A stretch of 64,000 nt of DNA from Lepidodermella squamata (lineage: Eukaryota > Gastrotricha). Made by a program: the position numbers and the translations under genes. The stretch is taken from positions 5,022,001-5,086,000 of the forward strand of contig JBLDXI010000015.1 in the NCBI GenBank assembly GCA_047495785.1. The letters run 5' to 3'. This document shows positions 1 through 13,800 of the stretch, piece by piece; position 1 is the first letter of the stretch, and each line of letters starts with the position of its first letter. Under the pieces are notes generated by a model. It did not search any database, was not told where the DNA came from, and worked only from the letters and a program-made list of their open reading frames with translations.

Positions 1-2011
1 TCCTTTCAAATGTCTTCGTCTGTTTTGCCTTTTTATTTGCGCTGTTTTCGGTTAAGTCTGAAAGTATTTCTCGGTGATTTAAGTTGCAGGTGATGGAAAC
101 AATGCCTTCGAATCTGCGTCATTTTAATTTCCCCCCTGTTGTTCCCTGACTTATTTTCTTTTTGCGATTGGGTTGAATTGTAAAAATTTGTAATGTTGTC
201 TTATATTATAACGCTGTTATTATTATTATTACTATTATTATATTGTAATCCTTATTAATCTTGTACCAAGCTGAAAACGCAGAATACGGCTGAGACATGT
301 CTTATTATATGTTGTTCGTTGTTGTATTATATATTAATTGTTTATTGAAATTATATGATGATCACCTCGATATTCTATGCAAATTTTGGTCGATTATTGC
401 GATTTTGAGCGCGGCATCGCAAGGCGGATTCGCGTCTTTATTGTTAATTGACGAATGGTCGATGGATTTTGTTGCCACTCATCCCAATCGCAATTATCGG
501 CTGCTTCATCTGCTTTCGCGCTTGACTCGCGCTCACGTTGTCAGTATGATGGTAGTTGGCGGCGACTCTGTGTGCTTTTTGAAATTCTTTGTGATCTATA
601 TGACAAATTGCTTATATTCTATGATTATTGATTCTAAATTTACGCTATATTTCTTCCGGTGTAATTCGGATATTTTAGTTTTGAGGCGGACATTTATTTT
701 TGACTTTTGTGAACTGACAGTATGCAAAGTGATGTGTGTAAATAATGTCAAGTATAAGTTTCAGGTGGTTTAAATCATAAACCGTTGAAAATCTATAAAA
801 AAATCGGAAAATTTGGAATTTTATGAGTGTTAAAGTTTTCTGTTGTTATGGTTACTCTAAACCGCTCGTCGAGTATATTTCGATGTTCGTCTGTACTTTT
901 ATCAACAGCACAAGGTTAAAAATCGTCATCTTCTTCCTTAAACTCGAATGAGTAAGAAAAACCATGTCTCTGTAATTTAAGGCGGCACTGTGTCATCTTT
1001 TATTGTTTTACGAAAAAAAATCTGTGCGATGTCCAACGCATGTTATATTAAAAAAATATTACCTCTTCCTCTCTGTAAATTCTCTCTACGCTGCTGACAC
1101 ATTGCGGAAACACTCTTCACGATTGCAAATTTCTGATTTCCGTCGATGACAAAGAACCTTATGGGGTTTGGATAAAGAAGTCGAACTGAAAGATTATATT
1201 CTATTCTCAGTGATTTAAGTCCTAATCTGATGAAATATATACTATATATAATATAATATACTATATTTAAGACGTCTTATTTACTTGAAAGTGATAGTTA
1301 TTCAAATAAAACGCAACCAATAGGCATTTCGTTTGAACTTTCACAATGAAAAAGTCGCCGGTTATAATTTGATGTCCCATGTTATCAAATGCCAACAACT
1401 TGGAACGAAGTCCCCCTCCCAGGTTGTGTGACCTATATTGTTTGACTGTTCTCGGCCACAGGGTTCGAAGGAACAGGTTGTCACGGAAAATAAGCTGCCG
1501 GAAAATCATGCTTTTTTGCCGTGGCAAGTGTAACCCCATTTCCAGTCTCCTGAGGTGACGCAAAATGCCGACCGAAAATTCGCATTTACACAAACTTGAG
1601 GTACATCTACAGGTTAAAGTCGATGCCAGGATTTCCAGTCAGACGTCATTCGAGCGTTTTACAGTACGAATTAAAAAATATTTTTGGAATGGCGCAATCC
1701 CCCTATCTAAGAGTCAGTGGGATAGGAGAAAAACGTTATATTCTACGTTACCCTAACGTCAGTGGAAAAACGAAGCTGATCGTTCTACGTTCTACGACAT
1801 GCGAGGACACGCTATCGAGCGCTGTCCTAAAATATCCTCAAAACAAACTGCAAAACAGGTGTGCGAAACAATTAATAAGGGCAATTTAAACGGAGTCGAT
1901 GATTTTATTTTTTAATACAGAAATCGCATGATGGTACAAGATAACTTTTAGCAAAAAGCTCTTAACAGTTATGTGTGACAAGGAAACGTGATTTGCATTT
2001 TACAGCTTGGG
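1..2011. other. AT-rich stretch without a supported gene
   Basis: I see no coding signal here. Open stretches on both strands, such as one at 297-773 on the plus strand, have low-complexity hydrophobic or mixed translations with no recognisable motif and no consistent splice structure. Short TA-rich runs occur near 205-245 and 1240-1265. The right part is immediately downstream of the 3' end of the glutathione peroxidase gene and may hold its 3' UTR. Confidence 0.5.
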
Positions 2012-2669
2012 TCACTTGGATTGAGCGAGCAACTTGTCGATGTCCTTCGTGATCGAATTCGGCTCGGTAGTCGGAGCATAGCGGCTGATCGGCTTGCCAT
2101 CTGGATCGACAAGGAACTTGGTAAAGTTCCACTTGATTCCACTGAAAAAAACATTTTGCATAGAATACAGGTTTAATGACCGCGAAATTCTTACTCTCCA
2201 AACCATCCGCCTTGTTGATTCTTCAGGTACTTGTACAAGGGCGCAGCAGTGTCCCCATTGACATCAACTTTGTCGAACATGTCGAAGGTAATTCCCTTCT
2301 TCTTGATGAATTCCTTGATATCGGTCGAGCATCCTGGTTCTTGGCCACCGAATTGGTTGCAAGGGAAGCCGAGAATCGCCAGCTTTCCGTCGTACTTGGC
2401 GTAGCTAGAAATAATTACATTCCTCTGAGAACTAAGTAATCGACAAAGTCCTTACATCTCCTGGAGCTGCTTGTAGTTATTACCAGTTAGTCCACAGTTG
2501 GATGCAACATTGACGACCAGCGCTGGCTTTCCCCTGTAAGCAAAGCACAATTAAACCCAGTTCAAAACTTCAAATGCTTCTTCGAAAGATACTTGTATTT
2601 AGCAAGAGACACGTCCTGACCATCAATATCTTTGACAGTAAAATCGTAAACTGAAGAAGGTGAGGCAGC
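2012..2669 (-). CDS. Glutathione peroxidase, Cys type (5' exon missing)
   Basis: Four exons join in frame: 2593-2669, 2456-2533, 2195-2404 and 2012-2141, giving 164 residues plus stop. Glutathione peroxidases reduce hydrogen peroxide and lipid hydroperoxides with glutathione or thioredoxin. The peroxidatic motif [10 protein letters not shown] carries cysteine (TGT), not selenocysteine. The family motifs [12 protein letters not shown] and [16 protein letters not shown] follow in order, supplying the usual Gln and Trp of the active site. Length and the lack of the tetramer loop fit the monomeric phospholipid-hydroperoxide (GPx4-like) group. The first exon found starts in phase 0 just after a TTTCAG acceptor and has no ATG, so at least one upstream exon with the start, and perhaps a signal or transit peptide, is missing from my model. 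A plus-strand reading across part of this locus is a shadow. Confidence 0.9.
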
Positions 2670-4828
2670 CTGAAATAGCAAGCGAGTTTGTTGAGAAAAA
2701 TGAGCTCTTATCTGTACAAGAGAAGAGAACATACGAACCATTGTTATTTAACGAGAGCCGCTTGAGAATTAATTCCAAAAATTCTAAATGGATGATTTTA
2801 CAAAAATGTAATACGAAAATTGAAATAATTCGACACATGACTAAAAGCTCATCACCAAAGTGAGATTCAAGATTCAAGTTTTTCTCCAGCCTCAAAAGGT
2901 CGGTAAAATCGATAGGGGATAAGGGAGTATGAAGCTGTCAATGTGGAAGGTGGATTTCCCATTGGGTAGCCTCAGTCAGTTATCGAATAAATATTATTCG
3001 GTGAGATTTTTGTTTCAAGTATGACTTCCCTTACGCGAAGATGTCAATTTGACCTACAAATTCGCCCTAAATTTGTGACAAGGGAGAAAAAATCGATTAA
3101 AGAAGGACAAATTCGTTTAAGATGAAGCCTTTGATTAAAGCCTTCCTGAGTACCTGATACGGGCTTCCTCATAATTGTACTTGGAATACTTAGCAGAAGT
3201 TCGACTTTGAATATATCAATATTATAAATTCAAATCTCAAAGAATCCACAACGATTAAAGATGGGAACATGGGTTGTATTATAGTGCAAGATCATATTGT
3301 GAACGAGGAGGATATTGTAGGCAATAATTAAGTTATGAGGAATCGTTTCGCAAAATTGAAGAGTTTTATAGCACAATAATTTAGTAAATACATGAATGAG
3401 CCGGCTTTACACGCGATATATAACCACATCTGGGTCAAAATCTGAAATTGGACATGTGATATTTGATATTCTGTGTGTGTACATGTTTTTTTTGAGTCAT
3501 AAAAGCCGCAGCGTCATGCAAATCGTGTCAAAAAATGCCCGACGTCCAAAGTACAAAGGTCGTTTTTGAAGTATAAGAAATACGTAGACGGCAATATACC
3601 TTTTCAGGGAGTACGAATTTGAGCAGGTCATAATAATTGCCATCGTTATCTGAGTGACTACTGAGCTTTCTTAAATATCCCAACGTCTTATCGCACGTTA
3701 TTATCCACGTACAACAGGAAACAATAGGTTCGATAAAGCTTGAGAAGGCTCAGCCAACACATGCTGTAGGATGCTTTCTTATGGACTAGGAAATTTCGAA
3801 TAGACGGTTGCTCGCATCTAAAAAACCGCTTCAGAATTTAAGAAATTAATAAAATAAGATTAAAGGGCATAAGCCATAAGCACCTGTGGCTCTTTTCCAA
3901 CAAAAGATGGAAGTTTTCTGCTGGCCTTTTGATTCGCACTCCACGGTCGATCGGCATCAGCTTCTTCTTTGCGAGCTGCTTTTACTATCTGCTTTAACTG
4001 CACTCAACGTCGTATTGCATTTCATCACCATTGATAAAAGGAGTCTCCGCTTAATTATTGTCATCATTTATTTATACAAAGGCGTTCTTGGAGGACGCGA
4101 CCTGTTTTGCTTTTTACACCAATCAATCAATAATCAAATCTAAAATCGTACGACAGCCACATCAGTAAATAACAATAATATATATATTTATAATCATCAT
4201 TCGCGGCAATAATGACAACAACGCCGCCGGCAAAATGCCTAAAAAATTGGCTCGTTACAATAAAATTTGCGACAATAAATCCGGAATGTGATTCACACGA
4301 GGTCATCGTGGCAAGACGGCGCTGGCTTTGGCAGGCAATAGCAGAGTGAGTAGATTCGCTTCATCTTTATCGGCATTCGATGCGCTTGGACAGGACGCAG
4401 AAAACAGATACGAAACGTAAAATAATGCAACATAGATTAGGTATTCGAGGACATGCGGGCGGGTCGTCGTCATTATCACGCGCGTCGGCTTCGAAATAAG
4501 TTATCGCATCTGTTTTTGTACAATTTGATAATCGCGCCTTCATCACGATCGACTTGTCGTATAGCCACTTTTTGTCTCAAACGCATTTAAAATGTGAATG
4601 TTTTTATAAATAATAGTAGGATGAGCAGGCGCGACGCCGCTTTGCGTGGCTCATCTTCTTCTCTCTGTTTTTGTACACACATCGGACTTCATCATCAGTA
4701 AAAGTATGGGCATCTATCGGCGTAGCAGGTTACAATACAGCTGGCTATTACGGCGCTACGTACGTGTAGTAAACGGTACAGAGAATAGATTAGAATAGAA
4801 AGGAAGGGAGCGGGAGGCGTCAATCTCA
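2670..4828. other. Non-coding stretch between GPx and the CCP gene
   Basis: No supported gene is visible. It should contain the missing 5' exon and promoter of the glutathione peroxidase (transcribed leftward) and the 3' UTR of the giant CCP gene (ending leftward from 4829). TA-rich and ATAATA-like runs lie near 4160-4220. An 85-residue plus-strand reading at 3886-4143 has no motif and no splice context and is not called. Confidence 0.5.
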
Positions 4829-7800
4829 TCAACTAGTTATTGTCGTTGTGCGTAACCGCGGAAGAACGCCGCCGGGCGCCAGCGACGGCGCCGGCTGCTT
4901 GTGGTGCTCGTTTACTAGCGCGAGGGGGCCGCACGACGATGCCGGAGTCGAGGTGTCGAGAGCCGGGTCGAGGGCGCCGCTGCCGAACCGCGACGACGTC
5001 GCCGTCCGCTGCAGCGCCAGCGCGTCGCCGCTGCTCAGCGCCGCCGACGCCAACGTCGAGAACAAGTCTTGATCATGCTTCGAGCGCCTGGTTTAAAAAC
5101 AAACAACATTAAGAATTGAATTTCGAAGCAAGTAGACAATGCTTACCTTTGGCGCTTCCGCCGCACGAGGACGACGGCGACACAGAAGACACCGCCTATG
5201 CAAATGGCGGCGAGGCTGGCCAGAACGGCTGGCAGGACTAGGGACGGGGACGAAGATGAGGCCGACTCGAGGCTCGACTCGCCTAGGTTGAGCCCGCGCT
5301 CGGCACGCTGATACTGCGGCACAATCGGGCAGCTGGTGCTATCTAAAGTAGTAACAGAGACTCAATTTAAGAAGATGCTCAATAAGAATGTCAATTAACA
5401 CTTACTGAGTTTGTAGTCTCGCGGCAGGCACTGACGCAGCTCGTCGGGCCGTGCCGTGATTTCTTCGTCGGTCGCCTCGCGGAAGTCGGGCAAGCACTTG
5501 CAAGTTGTGGACGCGGCGTCACAGTACACAGACCGGTACATGTCGTAGCAGACGTTGGTGGCGTTGTCGCAGCGTTCGTTGACCAGCGCCTGGCGCTTGA
5601 CGATCGGCGAGACAGGCCGGCAGCGCGGCGGCTGGATCGTGTCGGTGGGCTCAAAGTCGGGCATGCACACGCACACCTGCTTCTGCGGGTCGCAGTACGA
5701 GCCGAATACGGAGCAAACCGACTCAGGGTTGCCGCAAGCCTGACCGAGCGCGAGAGCTCGGACGCAGGCGGTCTTGTCGGCGTTTGGCCAGAATCCGGGT
5801 TTGCAGACGCAGACGCGGTCAAGGCACGGCCGGTACGTGCAGATCGACTGCAGCGGGCAGCGGGTGTCTTCGATGCACGGCTGGTAGACCTTCTCCTGCT
5901 GGTTGATGATGTAGGCACGCAGGGCCGGTGCGCCGATCGCGCGCTTCTGCTGCGACATGGTGCGAGCGTCGTTGGACGCCAGGTCGGTTTCGGTCAAGTG
6001 CTCGTCGTAGCCGTCGAGGATCAAATCCTCGGCGATGTTGTCCTCGGGCCTGCCGAGTGGGATGATGCGGTCTTCGAACGAGTTGTAGTGGAAGCCGATG
6101 TAGTCGCCAGGCATGACCTGGATCTGGCTGTCGGCTGGTACCGGGTGCATCTGGTAGCCGGGGCCGGTCGTCACGAACGTGTTCTTCTGCACCTGAATCA
6201 TCATGCCTGATGCAAGTTTGCGCCACACGGCAAGGTGAACTGTCTGGCCGGCGGCTGCTGTGCTGAAGAACTCCCACCGTTTGATCCAGCCCTGGCAGCC
6301 GATGGGCAGGCTGGTGAAAATCTTCAGATTGCCACTTCGCCCGCTGTACCGCTCCCACTTGTTGTTCGTGTCTTGCAAGTTGTTCCAGTCGCAGTCGTCT
6401 GTAATTAAAAATGAAAAATTAGCGGATCCAATCAAATTTTCGAGTATTTTTTACCATTTGGCTTGCAAACTGGAGGATCGGTCCACTGTCCATTCGATTG
6501 GCAAGTAACTGTATCAGACTGGCCGACCATCATGTAGTTCGGTTCACATTGGTACTGGAACTGGCCTGGGCCCGAGCCAGAAACACGGGCATTCGGGACA
6601 TTTGGCAAACGGCCACAGCTGACAGTTGTAGCTGAAATCAGGCGAATAGAAATATTAGATAATTATTTAGAAAATGATCAGACTCTATTAACTCAGATTC
6701 TACTATGAAATTATCTGGCGTGTAAGTCTAAGCTTTAGAATTCAGAGTGGATGATGGCTGCGAAAAATCTAAAACCACACGAGATTGATTCATGTTACTT
6801 TTGAACTGATTTCCGAACTGATTCAGCTCAGCAAATGAATCCGATTCTTAAGCATAGCATAGGGTAAGGAGTGATTTCATTATTTTAGGGATTGGGTTGT
6901 TTAAAGGGTATCCAATAATTGGGCTAATAGGCTTACTTTGAACAACAGCCATGACAGATGGCAGACGCCAGTTGCTGAAATGAGGTCCAGTGAACTGAAC
7001 AAGACCACCGCTACGCATGATCTCGTCGTGGCTCGTGTCCTGAGCAAAACCGAAGCTGAATGATTCCTTAGGCTCACGAGGCGAGGATAGCGGGGTAGCG
7101 AATCCGATGCCCACGTCGCGCTGTGGTAGTTTAGTTTCCCTGATTTAAGTAAAAGAAAAAAAACAAGTTATGAACCAACTGTCACAAAGAACTTCCGAAT
7201 AGAGAAAGTATCCAAAAACCGTTCAGGTTTATAGAACCAGAGTAGAAATATAGGTAGATGAATATGAATAAATATGAAGAGTGCTTGATCGTTTGATCGA
7301 TCGGTTGAAAGTGAAGTAAAATTATTCCAGCTTAAAATCGTTACCTTCCGCGCTTATAAGTAAGCGTGTGTCTGATGAACAAAGTCAAGGTTAAATGAAG
7401 CGTTGCAAGCATTAGCGGGGAGAGAACAAACAACAAAAGGCAATGCAAAAAAATCAACAAAATCAAAGCGTGGCAATGATGCACGACGTAGTGACAATAT
7501 AATGAATGGCATGCGGATGGGTGATCGATATAGGGTGAGTGACGGCGGACTTACTTGTAGTGGACGCCGATGACGTCGCCCTTGAGCACAGGAATGACCT
7601 GGTCGTCATCGACATCGTACGTCGTCCAGCCGACCTTGGACGTCGACACCTTGGTGTAGCCGACGAGCCGGTACGAGTTTAGCAGGCCGCGTTCCTTGCG
7701 CCACACGCCCAGATAAATGACAGCCGAGTAGTTGCGGCTGAAAAAGTTCCACCGCGTTACAACACCGGGGCAGTCGAATGTGTAGTTGGTGTAGATGTTC

Positions 7801-10800
7801 AGGAACGACGTCGAGAAAACCATAGGCAGGCGGCTGCCGTTGCGACCAGCCGCGCACTCGTCTGTAATTAGAAAAATAAATTATTAAGCTGGATTGAAAA
7901 AAACTAAACCAACCATTTTTAACACAGACTGGGCGTGGAGTTGACCAGGTCTTGTCGTCCTGGCAAACAGAGCTGGAAATGCCACCCGAGAGGCCAGTGC
8001 CGGCGACGCAGGTGTAGTCTGCGCGTGAGTCGATGCGAGTGCCGTCGCTGAGCGAGTAACGGCCGTACGGTGTGGGTGGTGGCAAGCCGCACCCAGCCAG
8101 ACTGTCACCTCGAGCGAAAATAGCCGGAGCGATGCGATTCTGCACATCGACAGGGTCCATTGAGAGGTACCCGAACTTGGCCATGTCTTCTTGCAACTCG
8201 GCTTCGTTGATCGATTTCGACGTGAACACCGAGAACTGATGGGGAACCAGGGTGCCCGGGTGCAGCTCGTCGAAGTAGGAAATGAATTTCGGACCGTCAG
8301 CCGAGGCGAAGTGGATGCCGAGGAATGAGTCGGCGTCAACTTCGAACTGTTCGTTTTCAGGGATCTTGTAGATGTTGAGACCACGAGTCAGCACTGGTAC
8401 TCGGTTGGAGCCGACCAGGTAGTAAAGGCGGCCGCGGAACGAGCGCCACATGCTCAGGTAGATGACGGTGGTGTTGCCGAACGGCGCATCCGCCCAGAAA
8501 TGCCACTCCTTGATGCGGGCACTGCAGTTGAACTTGAAGTCTGGGAACACGTACAGCTGGCGGGGCAGGACGAGGCGGTTCTGGTTGGACGCGAGGGCCT
8601 CGCGACGACCGGCGACGCACGGGATCGACTGGTGCAACTCGCAGGTCGGTATTTCGGTCCAGCGACCATCGCTGCCGCAAGTTGCACGGCGCGGGCCGAT
8701 GATTTCGTACTCTTCGCGGCACTTGAACTGCACGACGTAGCCGGGCTTGTCGGCGCTGGACAAGTAGTCACTCTTGCCGAACTTGATATCAGGCTGGCCA
8801 CAGAATCCGGGCTCTGCAAATTTAAATTATGGGGTGCAATCTACAAAAAATGTCAGATGAACTTACTGCGAACGATGAGTTGTACGCTGGGCAGAATTGT
8901 CATTTTGTCGCGACCGTACCACGTGAAATTGCCGCTTTCGTCCGAACTGATGAACTGAGGCACTGAGTCCATGAGGCCGGCACTGGTTGACTTGTAGAAG
9001 CAGGTGACGAGATCGGTAGCGTTGAATGGGCCGAGGTTGGTCGCATCGGCGTGCGGGATGACGGCGAGAGATGAGCCTCGCAGACCAGCCACGGCGCCTT
9101 CTGTGTACGAGTCCGAGTCGTAGTAGTGGATGCCGATGAAGTCGCCGGGCAGGACGCGGAAAGTATCGGCGATCGGCAGCACAACACGGCCGATGCGGTT
9201 CGCGTACCAGATGGTTTCGTTAACCAGCGAGTACTGCGTGTCGTTCTGGCGAAGCGCTGCGTTCCAAACCACGCCGAGCGGGCGGTAGACGCGAAGGCCT
9301 ACCTCGGTACCGTCAGCCAGCGCCGAGTAGAACACCCAAGAATCAGCGTCACCGCCGCAAGTCGCCGCCAGGGTTGGACAGGCAAGGACGGCGCGAGTCA
9401 TTTGCGCGAGTTTCGTCTGTGGGACGCTCTTGCCAATGCGGCAGTTCTCGCCGGAAACGATGGCTGGGCAGGTCGGCAGGTCGGACCACGTAGTTCCGGT
9501 CTTGCAAGTGATGACGTTAGTTCCGTTGAGTTCACGCGTCTTGTCCGTGGCGCATCGCAGCTTGAGGGACGAGCCGGATGCGTACGGTCCAACGGGGCTG
9601 GAGCCGACATCGACTTCGAGCGACGAGTCCAACAGAGGCAATTTGCTGCAGCCGGTGAGCACGCACGTGATGTTAGGCGTCGCCCAGCGCAGGTTCGGGC
9701 TGCAAGTCAGGTAGACCGGGCCGGCTTGAGCGGGCGTCATAGCGTAGCCGGGTAAGCATGTCACAAGACGCTGCGAACCGACCGTGTCCTGGCCGACGTT
9801 GATGCTGGCGCCTGGGATTTCCGGAACGCGAATCGTACAACGTTCGGTGACATCTGGAAAATTTCATCAGTTGTTTATTTATTCGTTCATTTTTTTCAAT
9901 TTTTTTCTTGAGGCCAGTCTGCCGGACTGGTCAGTTGAAGGTTTCGTTCAAGGTTTTGGTTTAAAGAATTAAGCCACTAGTTATTTAAAAGTAATTAAAG
10001 TCCGCTAGCACGAACTCGTGTCATTAGCATCGACTTCTTGCAGTCATCACGTGTTGATATTAAGCCGCTCATCACGTAATGACATTAAGCTGCCTATTAT
10101 GAAAATTGAAAAAATACTTACTGCGCAAGCAGAGCGTTTGCACGCCTGAGCTGCCTACAAATTCCCACTGGCCGTTCTCGGTACACTGCGCTTCCTGCGG
10201 GCCGACCTGGAAGAAGCCGGTGTTGCAGATGTAACGGAACTTGGTGCCGCAAGTTCTCGACGGAACTGGGGGTGTCGTAAATGAGTATTGAACAGTCGGG
10301 ATGTTGCCGCACTCGGTTTGAGTACAAACTGGCGGCCTGATAACAGTCCAAGTGCCGTCGACAGCCGAGCACGTGACTGTAGCAATACCGCTGAGTTTGA
10401 AACACGGCGAGTTGCAGGTCGCTCGCGCCGCTGAGCCGCGGCGAACCGACCGCGCGCCGGCAACGTCCGCCGTCCACTGGCCGTTGGTAATTGCCGGCAG
10501 ATCGGCGATGCGGCACTCGTTGTCGCTAGGCACGCCGATCGGGTTCTCGGCGAGGGTGCACGACGGCAGGGCCGACCAGCCGCTCGACGAACACACGATG
10601 GAGCTCGGGCCGTTGAGAGCGTACTGCGAGTCGCAGACAATGTTACGGGTGTCTCCGACGTTCGAACCGCCCGGCATGACGCGGCCGTTGATGACGCTGC
10701 GAGGTTCGCCACAGCCACTCGAGCCACCCGGGCGCGACGCAGCTCCGGCGGCATCGGTATCATCCCGTGTGCAGGTCGGGTAGTCGCTCCAGCCGTTCGG

Positions 10801-13800
10801 CGTGCATGTGATCGAGTCGACGCCGGATCGGGTGTAGCCGTCGTCGCAGCTGATGTAGCGAACGTCGCCGAAACGGGTGCCACCAGGTCGGATGAGGCCG
10901 TTCGAGATGGATCGCGGAACACCGCAGTCTTTCGGCGAGCATGAAGTCGGTGGCGTCGGTGACCAGTTGCCGTTATCCTGGCAAACGACTGACCGGACAT
11001 TAGCTTCGTAGCCGGGTATGCAGATGATTTGACGGGTTGCGCCAACTCCGCTGTCACTTCCAGCTGTGATTGCGTTGAGAACCTGGAGATCAGGGCATCG
11101 CTTTGATTCCGCCGCTGTGAAAAACAACGAAGAGATAACAAATTAGCGATGGCTCGCAAATGAAAGCTGAAAATTGTAAAGATTGAAAGTGCGACAAAGA
11201 AATGAAATGCGCCCTTTAACCCGATTGACGTCAGATTAAATAATTATAAAGAATATTCGGAAAAAAATGAGGTAGAGCAGTTGAGAAAATATAGAGATTT
11301 CGAAGAGAGGATAGAACAGGAACCTGGTTCTTCGCACTGAATAGGCGGCGCCGGGTCCCAGCGGCCGTCTTTCGAGCAAGCGATCAGCGCCCACTGTTTG
11401 CGGTCGGAGAGCGCGAAGCCCGGGTTGCAGACGACGCGCCACGCGTTGCCGCGTTCTGCGCGCGAAGCCGTCGGCAACACCCGGGCGTTGCGAACCCGCG
11501 GCGGCGGACCGCACTTATACCTTTCGGCTAATAACACCAATGAAATTACACACAAAATAGTTACGAAACGGAAAAAAATGATCCAGTGCAAAAAAAATTA
11601 AATTCTATAACGACTCCGTTGATTCATAGATGTAGGTTGATGAAATCGAGCGATTGAACATACCTCTTGAGCAGGTTCCAGGTGTAGTCCATGACGCATC
11701 GGATCTGCAGGTAATCGAGCTCGGGCCGGAGAGCTGGAAGCCGAAATTACACTGAATGCTGCGAGTTGCACCAACTTCAGAGCTACCGCTGGTAATGAAA
11801 CCATTGGAGATGATTGGCTCGGCTCCGCACTCTGTCAAAATGTTTGAAAAAGACACAAAATGAGACAACTTGAAACGCCGAATTTCCTAGCGGAATATCA
11901 TGTTCAGGAAAAACATTTAGCCATTGAATTCCAACGCCAATTATAATAGGTAAAAAGCAACGAAAAAATAACGTTAAAAACCCCGAGTGTGATGTTGAAA
12001 GTCACAGTTAACAACGGGCAAGAATACGAATTAAATAATGGTAAAAATCTCTGCAGGCACTTTCATCACTTCTGTCATCTATCAACTACAATTAACGCTC
12101 ATCAAAAGTTATATTATCGAAAATGTCCAACACAAATGAGGGTAGTTCAGCCGAACGTAAATACGCAGAGGGGTTAACAGCACGAGCTTGGGTTATTTTC
12201 TTGGGTCCTTGCTTGACTTACCGACGAACGAGGCGACGACGCACGACCCGCCCGGGCTGGTCCAGGTGCCGTTCAGGTGACAGCGAAGGAATTCGCTGCC
12301 GCTGACGGCGAACCCTGGATCACAGGCCAGGCGTGCGAGCACGGCCAAGGCCGGGTCGTGGTTTACCGGCGCCAGAATGTAGCGGCCGTTCTCGACAAAC
12401 GGCACGTCTTCGCACACTTTTTTTATCACAAGAATACATACACATTAGAATCCTTGCAATCAAAAAATTCGCACACGAAAGGTATGTATAGATTATAGGT
12501 ATATAGGAAGAGAGCGGGAACATAAACGAAGGCGATGCGGTGAGGTTGAGGGAAACGGGAAAAACTGAACACAAAAGTGCGAGGCAAAAACAGATAGAGG
12601 ACGCGAGCAGCGCACATACTGGTTTTGACGCAGAGTCCCGGCTGGGTCCAGTGGCCGGTCGACAGGCACTGGATGATGTTGTTGCCCATGACTGTGAAGC
12701 CGACGGTGCACTTCAGCACGGCGATGGAGCCGAGCCGAGTGCCCGTCAGCTCGAACGCGCCGTTCATCGTCTCGGGCGGGTCGCCGCAATCTGTGTCACA
12801 CACATCATCGATGTTTTAATTCCGTTCGAAAAAAGGTTCGATTCAACAACATCAGCAATCGCCCAACGCAAGTATACGTTAGTGGTGGAATTGTGAACAA
12901 AGGACGGGAAAGAAAATGGTTGTAATAAGGGTGCATACTAATTGGCAGGCAGCGGCCAGGGGCTGCCCAAGTGCCGTTTCGAAGGCAAATCAGGAACTGC
13001 GAGATGCCGTCCCACACGTAGCCGTCGTGGCAGGCGATTATCCAGCGGCTCTCAACCCCGGTCTCTATCAAATTGGCGTTGCTGACGGTCGGCAGTTGAT
13101 CCGGCGAGCATTCTACGATGAATGGGGAAAATCAGCGTATTTTTCGTTAAAACACGAAGACAGCAACCAACTCCACAGCACGGCGTGACAGCGAACGTAA
13201 ACATAGAAAAACCAGCCAAAAAAGCGCCGATTTGTAACACAAACCACAGAAATAATAAATTGGACGCGCCGAAGCAGTTTGAAAAATAATAAAGCGCGGG
13301 CGAGATAAAGTGGCACCGACATTTTTCTCCACCAAAGCATTCGCGACGTAGTAAGAAAGAACGAAAATAGAATGAAGGAAATAGGCAAAGGTACCGTAAA
13401 ATAAAATATTTCAGGCGACAACGAAAATCCACAAAGCAAAGCGCTTCATAGGTATATATATATATATGATACATACGTAGGGAGGCGGCTTGGCACGAGC
13501 CATAGCTCAGCCAGTTGCCGTCGGCCTCGCAAACGACGCGGTTCGAGCCGCGCATCTCGAAGCCGGCGTTGCATATCAGAACGCCAACGTCGCCGACATT
13601 GAGGCCCTGCGTCATGACGACGCCGTTCTCAACGTACGGCTGATTCGTGTAGCAACCTGTTGATTGTTTTTTTTCACATCAAATCATCATTAAATTGAAT
13701 TTAACCCAGAAATTTAGGGTATTATTATACGATTAATTTTTGTCACACGGTAATTAAGCTAATGGCTCGTGTGGCATATTAAGAACAACGTACCAGCTTG

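Noticed and set aside
297-773. 158-codon plus-strand frame with hydrophobic N-terminus
   Set aside because: Composition follows the AT-rich DNA, hydrophobic and Cys/Phe residues are scattered without motif, and no splice or poly(A) context supports a gene.
5395-9764. Long overlapping frames in other phases on both strands across the CCP gene
   Set aside because: They are Arg/Ser/Ala-rich shadows of the high-GC coding exons. The called frame alone gives CCP cysteine spacing and matching splice phases.
12820-12850. tRNA T-loop-like GGTTCGATTC in a CCP gene intron
   Set aside because: No acceptor stem, anticodon arm or D-arm can be drawn around it.
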